Of a stretch of 18,972 nucleotides of DNA, positions 7,401 to 13,278 are shown in pieces. The stretch comes from Clostridia bacterium. Its GTDB lineage: Bacteria > Bacillota_A > Clostridia > Christensenellales > Aristaeellaceae. The stretch spans positions 1-18,972 of the forward strand of contig JAFRJF010000045.1 of the NCBI GenBank assembly GCA_017432405.1. The letters are read 5' to 3'. The notes under the pieces are model-generated. The model was not told where the DNA came from. It was given only the letters and a program-made list of their open reading frames with translations, and made no database searches. A program made the translations under genes and the position numbers. How positions within the stretch are numbered: the first letter of the stretch is position 1; the number at the start of each line of letters is the position of its first letter.

Positions 7401-9098
7401 TTATTCGGACTGCAATGCGTCGTAGCCCTCTTCGCCGGTGCGGACGCGCACGACGTTTTCTACATCGGTAACGAAGATCTTGCCGTCGCCGATGTGGCCG
7501 GTGTGAAGCACGCGTTTGGCGGTTTCGATGACCAGGCGGACCGGGACCTTGCTGACCACGATGTCCACCTGTACCTTGGGCAGCAGCGTGACCTCGACAG
7601 GCGTGCCGCGGTAGTATTCCGGCTTGCCCCTCTGGGTGCCGTAGCCCATGACGTTGGTGACCGTCATGCCGGTGATGCCGATCTTGTTCATGTTCTTCTT
7701 GAGGGGCTCCAGGCTGGCGGGGCGGCAGATGATGCGCACGTTGGTGTAGACCGGCGCGTCGGGGGCCTTTTCCTTCGCCGCACGCGCGGGCGCTTCGTAG
7801 TCCCCGTCGGGCACGGCCACGGGCTCGATATCCTCCAGGTTGCTGTCCGCCATGATGGTGAAGCCGGAATAGGCAGTGTGCAGGCCGTGTTCCGAGCGGT
7901 CGAGACCCATGACCTCGTCCTCCGCGCTGGCCCGCAGGCCGATGGTGGCTTTGATGATGGAGAAAACGACGGTGATGACGACCGCCGTCCAGGCGATCAC
8001 CGAGCTGACGCCCAGCAGCTGCACGCCCAGGAACTTGAACCCGCCGCCGTAGAACACGCCCTTCATCGTGGAGACGCCGGTGGCGAACAGGCCGGTCAGT
8101 ATCGTGCCCAGTGCGCCGCATACGCCGTGAACGGAGATCGCGCCGACGGGGTCGTCTATCTTCACGACCTTGTCGAAGAATTCCACCGCCAGCACCACCG
8201 CGAAGCCGCAGCACAAGCCGATGATTGCCGCGCCGAAGGGGTTCACCGCGTCGCAGCCCGCCGTGATGCCCACCAGCCCCGCAAGGGAGGCGTTGAAGGT
8301 CATGGACACGTCCGGCTTGCCGTAGCGCAGCCAGGTGAAGATCATGGTCGTCAGCGTGGCCACTGCCGCGGCCAGGTTGGTGTTGAAGAACACCAGGCCG
8401 GCGGAGACGATCAGTTCGTCGCTGTCCATGCCCACGGTGCTCGCGCCGTTGAAGCCGAACCAGCAGAACCAGAGGATGAACACCCCCAGCGCCGCGATGG
8501 ACAGGTTGTGGCCGAGAATGGCCCGGGGCTTCCCGTCCGCGCCATACTTGCCGATGCGGGGCCCCAGCAGCTTTGCGCCGATCAGGGCACATACGCCGCC
8601 CACCATGTGCACGCAGGTGGAACCGGCGAAATCGTGGAAGCCCAGTTCCGCCAGCCAGCCGCCGCCCCAGATCCAGTGCCCGGACACGGGATAGATGAAC
8701 AGCGATATGGCCGCAGAGTAGACGCAGTATGCCGAGAACTTCGTGCGCTCGGCCATCGCGCCGGAGACGATGGTGGCGCTGGTGGCGCAGAACACCGTCT
8801 GGAAGATGGCGTAGGCCCACAGCGGTACGCCCGCGGGCAGTATGTGGCTGTAGTCCTTCAAGATGAACGGGTCGATCCAACCGAAGGCCGCCGTGCCTGC
8901 GCCAAACATGATACCGAAGCCCACCAGCCAGTACAGAGGCGTGCCGATGCAGAAGTCCATCAGGTTCTTCATCAGGATGTTGCCGGTATTCTTGGCCCTT
9001 GTGAAGCCGGCCTCGCACATGGCGAAGCCCGCCTGCATGAAGAAAACCAGCGCTGCCCCCAGCAGCACCCAGATCGTGTTGACGGCGGAAAATGTCAT
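7401..9098 (-). CDS. Ammonium transporter fused to a P-II signalling domain (Amt-PII)
   Basis: This 565-residue membrane protein takes up ammonium. Residues 1 to about 390 are a full Amt/Mep/Rh channel. The SGHWIWGGGW motif (about 139-148), D156 and H164 of DFAGSTCVH, and H324 of ISVHGVCG include the twin pore histidines. After a linker (about 390-450), residues about 450-565 are a complete GlnB/GlnK-type P-II domain. It has GMTVTNVMGYG, the T-loop, LPKV, and the ATP-site segments GHIGDGKIFV and VRVRTGEEG. In free P-II proteins the T-loop plugs Amt according to ATP/ADP and 2-oxoglutarate; here the regulator is covalently attached. The uridylylatable tyrosine (E. coli Y51) is replaced by V501. 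The start is the ATG at 9098, with GGAAAGGAGC (9115-9106) upstream; an in-frame ATG at 9128 lies before that site and is less likely. Transcription is away from rpsM. Confidence 0.93.
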   Translation of the reverse strand: MTFSAVNTIWVLLGAALVFFMQAGFAMCEAGFTRAKNTGNILMKNLMDFCIGTPLYWLVGFGIMFGAGTAAFGWIDPFILKDYSHILPAGVPLWAYAIFQTVFCATSATIVSGAMAERTKFSAYCVYSAAISLFIYPVSGHWIWGGGWLAELGFHDFAGSTCVHMVGGVCALIGAKLLGPRIGKYGADGKPRAILGHNLSIAALGVFILWFCWFGFNGASTVGMDSDELIVSAGLVFFNTNLAAAVATLTTMIFTWLRYGKPDVSMTFNASLAGLVGITAGCDAVNPFGAAIIGLCCGFAVVLAVEFFDKVVKIDDPVGAISVHGVCGALGTILTGLFATGVSTMKGVFYGGGFKFLGVQLLGVSSVIAWTAVVITVVFSIIKATIGLRASAEDEVMGLDRSEHGLHTAYSGFTIMADSNLEDIEPVAVPDGDYEAPARAAKEKAPDAPVYTNVRIICRPASLEPLKKNMNKIGITGMTVTNVMGYGTQRGKPEYYRGTPVEVTLLPKVQVDIVVSKVPVRLVIETAKRVLHTGHIGDGKIFVTDVENVVRVRTGEEGYDALQSE

Positions 9099-9126
9099 AA
9101 TGAACGCTCCTTTCCTGATGGGTTCC

Positions 9127-9183
9127 AAAACAAAAGCGCAAGGGCGGCGGTGAGACGGTCCTCACTGCGCGCCCTTGCGCTTT
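9127..9183 (-). terminator. Terminator-like attenuator in the amt leader
   Basis: Arms 9133-9146 and 9170-9183 are a perfect 14-bp inverted repeat (AAAGCGCAAGGGCG and its complement). An inner 5-bp stem GTGAG/CTCAC (9150-9154/9161-9165) sits inside. On the minus strand the helix is followed by TTTTGTTTT, so it reads as an intrinsic terminator. It sits between the amt promoter and the amt ATG, so it would stop transcription before the gene unless relieved. This suggests antitermination control, perhaps by nitrogen status; the sensor is not identified. Confidence 0.72.
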
Positions 9184-9200
9184 GCTCTGAAATTGGGGTT

Positions 9201-9229
9201 ATTGTATGCGTGTTACCCGGATTTGTCAA
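9201..9229 (-). promoter_or_regulatory. Near-consensus housekeeping-sigma promoter of amt
   Basis: On the minus strand a perfect -35 TTGACA (9229-9224) is followed after exactly 17 bases by TACAAT (9206-9201). Transcription would start near 9194, about 95 bases before the amt ATG and only about ten bases before the attenuator hairpin. Confidence 0.85.
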
Positions 9230-9403
9230 GAAAACAAATTGTTAATTGCCGCTACGGGGAACGATGATGGCTTGAAGAGCTGCATAAACGGCGAATCGAT
9301 CGATCAAATCCTGCAAAGACGAGGCAAATACAAAAAATAACAGGACTGATCGCAATATTTAACATTTTGCGCCCAATACATGTAAGAAGAAAGGCGGGGA
9401 CTG

Positions 9404-9412
9404 TGGTATAAT
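9404..9412 (+). promoter_or_regulatory. Extended -10 promoter of the alpha operon
   Basis: TGGTATAAT (9404-9412) is a perfect extended -10 element. No good -35 is visible at the 17-base spacing (AAGAAG region). It would start an rpsM transcript near 9419 with a leader of about 220 nt. It diverges from the amt promoter about 175 bases away. The 9230-9400 stretch between them shows no gene and no other clear signal. Confidence 0.7.
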
Positions 9413-9431
9413 CATTCGGTATGACGGAGTT

Positions 9432-9561
9432 CCGGAGCGGCTGACGCGCCTGTGCGCGTTTTCCGGGTTCCTTCACATAACCACGGGGATTGTCCGTTAC
9501 GCCAGACGGCAAACCCCAGGCGAGAGCCCGGTGGCTCCCGGTCCGGCCCTGTGGGACGGAC
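9432..9561 (+). promoter_or_regulatory. Structured RNA leader of rpsM operon
   Basis: Four successive hairpins can be drawn. (1) CCGGA/TCCGG (9432-9436/9462-9466) encloses ACGCGC-CTGT-GCGCGT (9444-9459), which is followed by TTTT. (2) 9485-9517 has GGGG, TTG and CCGT pairing with ACGG, CAA and CCCC. (3) GAGCC-CGGT-GGCTC is at 9524-9537. (4) 9541-9561 has GTCC and CCC pairing with GGG and GGAC. Ribosomal operons are often autoregulated by such leaders, and S4, encoded in this operon, is the known alpha-operon repressor in E. coli. Assignment to any known leader family could not be made by eye. Confidence 0.55.
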
Positions 9562-9642
9562 TGATGTTGCCGGAACTATGTAAAGGCAATATCGCCGATT
9601 ACAAGTCATAGCATAGAAGCATGTTGGAGGTGCAAACAACAC

Positions 9643-10014
9643 ATGGCACGAATTGCTGGTGTCGACCTTCCCAGGGAGAAGCGAATCGAGATCGCCCTGA
9701 CGTACATCTACGGCATTGGCCGCAACATCGCCGACGATATCATCGAGCATACGGGCGTCAATCCCGACACCCGCGTGAAGGATCTGACCGAGGATGATAT
9801 CGGCAAGCTGCGCGACTACATTGACCACCATGTCAAGGTAGAGGGCGACCTTCGCCGGGAAGTTTCCATGAACATCAAGCGCCTGATGGAGATCGGCTGC
9901 TATCGCGGCCTGCGGCATCGCCGTGGTCTCCCTGTGCGCGGCCAGAATACGAAGCAGAATGCACGTACCCGCAAGGGCCCGAAGAAGCAGGCTGCCGGTA
10001 AGAAGAAGAAGTAA
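9643..10014 (+). CDS. rpsM: 30S ribosomal protein S13
   Basis: This 123-residue protein is a full S13, a head protein of the small subunit that contacts the P-site tRNA and bridges to the large subunit. It begins [20 protein letters not shown] with IYGIGRNIA (helix-two-turn-helix region). [20 protein letters not shown] (about residues 93-112) is the diagnostic C-terminal signature, followed by a lysine-rich tail reaching into the tRNA sites. GGAGG at 9626-9630 is 12 bases before the ATG. It is first in the alpha operon, behind a long leader, and separated from rpsK by an unusually large 123-base gap. Confidence 0.98.
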   Translation: MARIAGVDLPREKRIEIALTYIYGIGRNIADDIIEHTGVNPDTRVKDLTEDDIGKLRDYIDHHVKVEGDLRREVSMNIKRLMEIGCYRGLRHRRGLPVRGQNTKQNARTRKGPKKQAAGKKKK

Positions 10015-10029
10015 TCAACGCAGATGAGC

Positions 10030-10109
10030 GTCCGGCAAAGCCGGACTGGGGCCCAGGCCATTTGGCTGGCCGGGCCGAAAGCCGTCACCCACCGCAGGTG
10101 AGGGGACGG
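10030..10109 (+). other. Hairpin cluster between rpsM and rpsK
   Basis: The 123-base gap holds GTCCGGC-AAA-GCCGGAC (10030-10046), then a GC-rich GGCC-containing segment (about 10050-10077). A third hairpin at 10082-10109 has CCGTC, CCC and ACC pairing with GGT, GGG and GACGG around a GCA loop. No T-run follows, so none is a classical terminator. They may set differential expression or mRNA processing inside the operon. The rpsK ribosome binding site AGGAGG (10121-10126) is left free just downstream. Confidence 0.55.
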
Positions 10110-10137
10110 GGCGAAAAATTAGGAGGATTAATACGCT

Positions 10138-10536
10138 ATGGCAAAGCCGAAGCTGAAAAGGGTTACCCGCAAGCGCCGCGAGAAGAAGCTCGTGGAGCGC
10201 GGTGCGGCCCATATTCGTTCTTCTTTCAATAATACCATCGTGACGATCACCGACACGAACGGCAACGCGCTGAGCTGGGCTTCTGCCGGCGGACTTGGCT
10301 TCCGCGGCAGCAAGAAGTCCACGCCCTTCGCCGCCCAGAGCGCTGCGGAAACCGCCGCGAAGGCTGCGATGGAGTATGGCCTGAAGACCGTCGAGGTCTA
10401 TGTCAAGGGCCCCGGCTCGGGCCGTGAGGCCGCTATCCGTTCCCTGCAGGCTGCCGGCCTGGAAGTGAACATGATCAAGGACGTGACGCCCATCCCCCAC
10501 AATGGATGCCGCCCGCCCAAGCGCAGAAGAGTATAA
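10138..10536 (+). CDS. rpsK: 30S ribosomal protein S11
   Basis: This 132-residue protein is a normal S11, a small-subunit platform protein near the E site and mRNA exit. Conserved blocks are [20 protein letters not shown] (about residues 24-43), then [38 protein letters not shown] and the terminal [18 protein letters not shown]. The last of these is nearly invariant in the family. The ATG is 12 bases after AGGAGG (10121-10126). The rpsD start follows 18 bases after its stop. Confidence 0.98.
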   Translation: MAKPKLKRVTRKRREKKLVERGAAHIRSSFNNTIVTITDTNGNALSWASAGGLGFRGSKKSTPFAAQSAAETAAKAAMEYGLKTVEVYVKGPGSGREAAIRSLQAAGLEVNMIKDVTPIPHNGCRPPKRRRV

Positions 10537-10554
10537 TAGAGAGGAGAAACCGAC

Positions 10555-11151
10555 ATGGCAAAGAATACACAGCCCGTATTGAAAAGGTGCAAGGCACTGG
10601 GCTTGTCTCCTGCGGTGCTTGGTTACTCCAAGGAGACCAAGCGTAATCCCAAGCCCCAGATGCGCCGCAAGCAGTCTGAATACGGCAAGCAGTTGATGGA
10701 AAAGCAGAAGGTCAAGTTCATCTACGGCGTTCTGGAAAAGCAGTTCTATCATTACTATGAGATGGCCGAGCGCAAGCGCGGCATCACCGGCGAGATCATG
10801 CTCCAGTACCTGGAGCGCCGCCTGGACAACGTGGTCTTCCGTATGGGCTTCGCCGCCACCCGTCGCGAAGCGCGCCAGCTGGTGAACCACGGCCACTTCA
10901 ATGTCAACGGCAAGCGTTGCAACATCCCTTCCGCGCTGGTCAAGCCCGGCGACGTGATCGCCGTCCGCCAGAAGAGCCAGGCCTCCGAGAAGTTCAAGGG
11001 CCTGATCGAGGAGTATGGCAAGAAGTCCATGCCCCAGTGGATCGAGAAGCAGGCTGACAGCTTCGAGGGCAAGATCGCCGCAATGCCCGCCCGCGAAGAT
11101 ATTGACTATGAGGTTTCCGAGAACCTGATCGTCGAGCTTTACTCCCGCTAA
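10555..11151 (+). CDS. rpsD: 30S ribosomal protein S4, zinc-free form
   Basis: S4 is a primary assembly protein of the small subunit and, in E. coli, the repressor of the alpha operon. This 198-residue copy has the conserved SEYGKQLMEKQKVKFIYGVL core and RRLDNVVFRMGFA. Its S4 RNA-binding domain includes TRREARQLVNHGHFNVNGKR (about residues 100-119) and it ends with the usual ENLIVELYSR. The N-terminus has only one Cys (C12), where zinc-binding S4 proteins have four, so it is a zinc-independent (C-) form. GAGGAG precedes the ATG. Its place between rpsK and rpoA is the ancestral alpha-operon position; in B. subtilis rpsD lies elsewhere. Confidence 0.97.
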   Translation: MAKNTQPVLKRCKALGLSPAVLGYSKETKRNPKPQMRRKQSEYGKQLMEKQKVKFIYGVLEKQFYHYYEMAERKRGITGEIMLQYLERRLDNVVFRMGFAATRREARQLVNHGHFNVNGKRCNIPSALVKPGDVIAVRQKSQASEKFKGLIEEYGKKSMPQWIEKQADSFEGKIAAMPAREDIDYEVSENLIVELYSR

Positions 11152-11156
11152 TTGGT

Positions 11157-11197
11157 GGGGCACAAGCCGGTCGCCCTCTTTGGGCTGGGCCGGCCCC
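11157..11197 (+). other. GC-rich hairpin after rpsD
   Basis: GCCGG (11166-11170) pairs with CCGGC (11190-11194). An inner GCCC/GGGC stem (11173-11176/11182-11185) closes a TCTTT loop, and flanking GGGG/CCCC runs can extend the helix. No T-run follows. With the next hairpin it fills the first half of the 225-base rpsD-rpoA gap. Confidence 0.5.
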
Positions 11198-11203
11198 TCC
11201 CCG

Positions 11204-11258
11204 CGTATGTTTGGGCTCGGCGGCCAGACCGCGCAAGCCGTAAAGATACGTTTTCTTT
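11204..11258 (+). terminator. Terminator-like hairpin inside the operon, before rpoA
   Basis: CGTAT, TTT and GGCT (11204-11217) pair with AGCC, AAA and ATACG (11236-11250), with small mismatches. The helix is followed directly by TTTTCTTT (11251-11258). It could act as a partial terminator or attenuator lowering rpoA-rplQ output relative to S13/S11/S4. A further small hairpin CCGCC-ATCCT-GGCGG is at 11289-11303. No convincing promoter was found between here and rpoA. Confidence 0.45.
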
Positions 11259-11376
11259 GAAAAGATTAGCACTGCCCGGGCCAATGGGCCGCCATCCTGG
11301 CGGTGACCAGGGGCACGGGGCAATGAACGCCCTTGCGGTCAAACGCAAAGGCGACGAGGAGAGGAGGAAACGCTGA

Positions 11377-12348
11377 GTGATCGATCAAATCGAAAAGCCC
11401 AAAATTGAACGTGTGGAAGTCGGCGAGAACAACCGCTACGGCAAGTTCGTCGTCAACCCCCTGGAGCGTGGCTTTGGCCAGACCCTGGGCAATTCCTTGC
11501 GCCGCGTACTGCTGAACTCGCTGCCCGGCGTGGCTGCGACCAGCGTGCGCATCGAAGGCGTGCAGCACGAGTTTTCGACCGTTCCCGGCATGAAAGAAGA
11601 CGTCGCGGAACTGATCCTGAACATCAAGCTTCTCTCTGCGAAACTCTTCACGGAGCAGCCCAAGACTGTCTCCATCGATGCGCACGGTCCCTGCGAGATC
11701 ACAGCGGGCGACATCAAGGCGGATGACGAGGTGGAAATTGTCAACCCCGAACTGCACATCGCGACGCTTTCCGAGGGCGGGCACCTTCAGTGCCAGATTA
11801 CCCTTGAAAAGGGAAGAGGCTATGTCTCCGCGGAGCGGAACAAGCAGCTCGCACAGGAGCGCAACAAGGTTGTCGGCATGCCCATCGGCGTGATTCCGGT
11901 GGACAGCATATTCACTCCCATTCGCAAGGTGAGCTATTCCGTCGAGGACACCCGTGTGGGCCAGGTCACCGACTACGACAAGCTGACCATCGAAGTGTGG
12001 ACCAACGGCAGCATACTGCCCAAGGAGGCCCTGGCCTCCGCCGCGCAGATCCTGACCAACAACATGCGCCTGTTCATCGACCTGACGGTGAACGTCGTCC
12101 GCGTCGATTACAACGAACCTGAAATCGACGACAAGAGCAAGGTCCTGGAGATGACCATCGAAGAACTGGATCTCTCGGTCCGTGCGTTCAACTGCCTGAA
12201 GCGCGCCGGCATCAACACGGTTGCCGAGCTGGTGCAGCGCAATCAGGAGGACATGATGAAGGTGCGCAACCTCGGCAAGAAGTCGCTGGAAGAGGTGGAA
12301 CAGAAGCTGATCGCTCTGGGCCTGGCTCTGAAGGCCAGCGACGAATGA
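11377..12348 (+). CDS. rpoA: DNA-directed RNA polymerase subunit alpha
   Basis: The alpha dimer nucleates RNA polymerase assembly, and its C-terminal domain contacts UP elements and activators. The 323-residue protein has the N-domain assembly motif [20 protein letters not shown] (about residues 27-46) and [20 protein letters not shown]. After a linker the C-domain (about 259-323) carries [19 protein letters not shown], including the DNA-contacting Arg region, then [16 protein letters not shown]. The start is GTG at 11377, ten bases after GAGGAGG (11361-11367). It is preceded by a 225-base structured gap rather than the usual short spacer. rplQ follows 43 bases after the stop. Confidence 0.98.
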   Translation: MIDQIEKPKIERVEVGENNRYGKFVVNPLERGFGQTLGNSLRRVLLNSLPGVAATSVRIEGVQHEFSTVPGMKEDVAELILNIKLLSAKLFTEQPKTVSIDAHGPCEITAGDIKADDEVEIVNPELHIATLSEGGHLQCQITLEKGRGYVSAERNKQLAQERNKVVGMPIGVIPVDSIFTPIRKVSYSVEDTRVGQVTDYDKLTIEVWTNGSILPKEALASAAQILTNNMRLFIDLTVNVVRVDYNEPEIDDKSKVLEMTIEELDLSVRAFNCLKRAGINTVAELVQRNQEDMMKVRNLGKKSLEEVEQKLIALGLALKASDE

Positions 12349-12391
12349 CCGGGATATTGATACGAGATAAGCATCAAGGGAGGAACCAGAA

Positions 12392-12901
12392 ATGGCCAAT
12401 CGCAAGCTGGGACGGCCGACCGACCAGAGGATGGCGATGCTTCGCAACCAGGTGACCAACCTGATCTGGTACGGCAAAATCGAAACCACTCTGGCGCGCG
12501 GCAAGGAAGTTCAGTCGCTGGCTGAGCACCTCGTGACCATCGCCATGCGCCAGTGCGACAATACAATCGAAGTGACCAAGAAGCACATGAACGACAAGAA
12601 GCAGGTGGAGGAGCTGACCGTGCAGAACGACAGCCCCGCGCGCCTGGCTGCCCGTCGTCAGATCATGCGCTACCTGTATGACATCCCCGCCGTCCAGAAC
12701 GAGGGCGAGGACAAGGACGATTTCAAGAAGCGGCAGAAGGACGTCAAGCATCAGGTCGTCGAGAAGCTGTTCCGTGAGATCGCGCCGAAGTACAAGAAGC
12801 GCGCAGAGGAAAAGGGCCAGGGCGGCGGCTACACCCGCATCGTCAAGAAGGGCCCCCGTCGCGGCGACGCTGCCGAGATGGTGATCCTGGAGTTCATCTG
12901 A
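12392..12901 (+). CDS. rplQ: 50S ribosomal protein L17, enlarged variant
   Basis: L17 lies near the polypeptide exit tunnel of the large subunit. Recognition is firm: [20 protein letters not shown] at the start, [20 protein letters not shown] (about residues 30-49), and the end [20 protein letters not shown]. At 169 residues it is about 40-50 longer than the usual 112-130. The extra length is in two places: about residues 53-82 before the LAARRQ helix, and about 99-119 (charged, with [14 protein letters not shown]) before [12 protein letters not shown]. The extras are in frame and lysine/glutamate-rich, so they look like genuine expansions. GGAGG precedes the ATG. It is last in the alpha operon. 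Confidence 0.96.
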   Translation: MANRKLGRPTDQRMAMLRNQVTNLIWYGKIETTLARGKEVQSLAEHLVTIAMRQCDNTIEVTKKHMNDKKQVEELTVQNDSPARLAARRQIMRYLYDIPAVQNEGEDKDDFKKRQKDVKHQVVEKLFREIAPKYKKRAEEKGQGGGYTRIVKKGPRRGDAAEMVILEFI

Positions 12902-13081
12902 TTATACTCCTCTCAGTTTAGCCCAGCGATTCCGTGAGCATCTTTTCTGCCCTGGCTGCGTCAAGCCCCCTTGACTTGCCGCCAGCAAGCCTGCGGGGTC
13001 TTTCCTTGCCAGAACGAAAAATCCGCATCACGGCTTTCGCTGTTCTAACCTGAGAGTAGTATTAAAAGGTATCATGAAAAT
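12902..13081 (+). other. 3' untranslated region after rplQ with small hairpins
   Basis: No coding frame is supported here. Two small palindromes stand side by side: GTCAAG-CCCC-CTTGAC (12960-12975) and CTTGC-CGCCA-GCAAG (12975-12989). They share a base, so they may be alternative folds. The operon terminator lies about 180 bases after the rplQ stop, which leaves an unusually long 3' UTR. Confidence 0.4.
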
Positions 13082-13122
13082 ATGGCGCCTTTCCCTTGTT
13101 TCGAGGGAAGGCGTCATTTTTT
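13082..13122 (+). terminator. Intrinsic terminator of the alpha operon
   Basis: ATGGCGCCTTTCCCT (13082-13096) pairs with AGGGAAGGCGTCAT (13104-13117), with one bulged T and one G-T pair. The loop is short and a run of six T's follows. The geometry is classic and no other terminator is seen after rplQ. Confidence 0.85.
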
Positions 13123-13198
13123 CTGTCCAGATGTAGTGACAATTTTATGACCGCTTTTCGAAATTTCGGCATTAGTATCTATTATGACAGAATAAATG

Positions 13199-13226
13199 TT
13201 GACACAATGGGCGTAAGAGTTATAAT
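13199..13226 (+). promoter_or_regulatory. Promoter of the LRR surface-protein gene
   Basis: A perfect TTGACA (13199-13204) is followed after 16 bases by a perfect TATAAT (13221-13226). The start would be near 13233, giving a leader of about 45 nt. A 10-bp palindrome CGAAATTTCG lies upstream at 13159-13168 and could be an operator, but nothing proves it. Confidence 0.85.
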
Positions 13227-13278
13227 ATAACTGTGAAAGGTTGCCAGATACTCGGGATATAAAGCGAGGTGTAGATAT

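Noticed and set aside
9099..9128. Ten-codon extension of amt from the ATG at 9128
   Set aside because: The ribosome binding site GGAAAGGAGC lies inside this extension and serves the ATG at 9098.
9150..9165. ANTAR-type hexaloop in the amt leader
   Set aside because: On the RNA strand the loop reads GACCGU, which lacks the A1/G4 pattern, and no paired second small stem with such a loop was found.
7273..9245. Long open frames (630 codons minus, 648 codons plus) overlapping amt in other frames
   Set aside because: Amt-PII is unmistakable in its frame; the others are Arg/His/Gly-rich shadows without family motifs.
9298..11390. GATCGATCAAATC occurring upstream of rpsM and at the rpoA start
   Set aside because: One 13-mer pair is expected by chance in a window this size, and one copy is simply the rpoA coding start.
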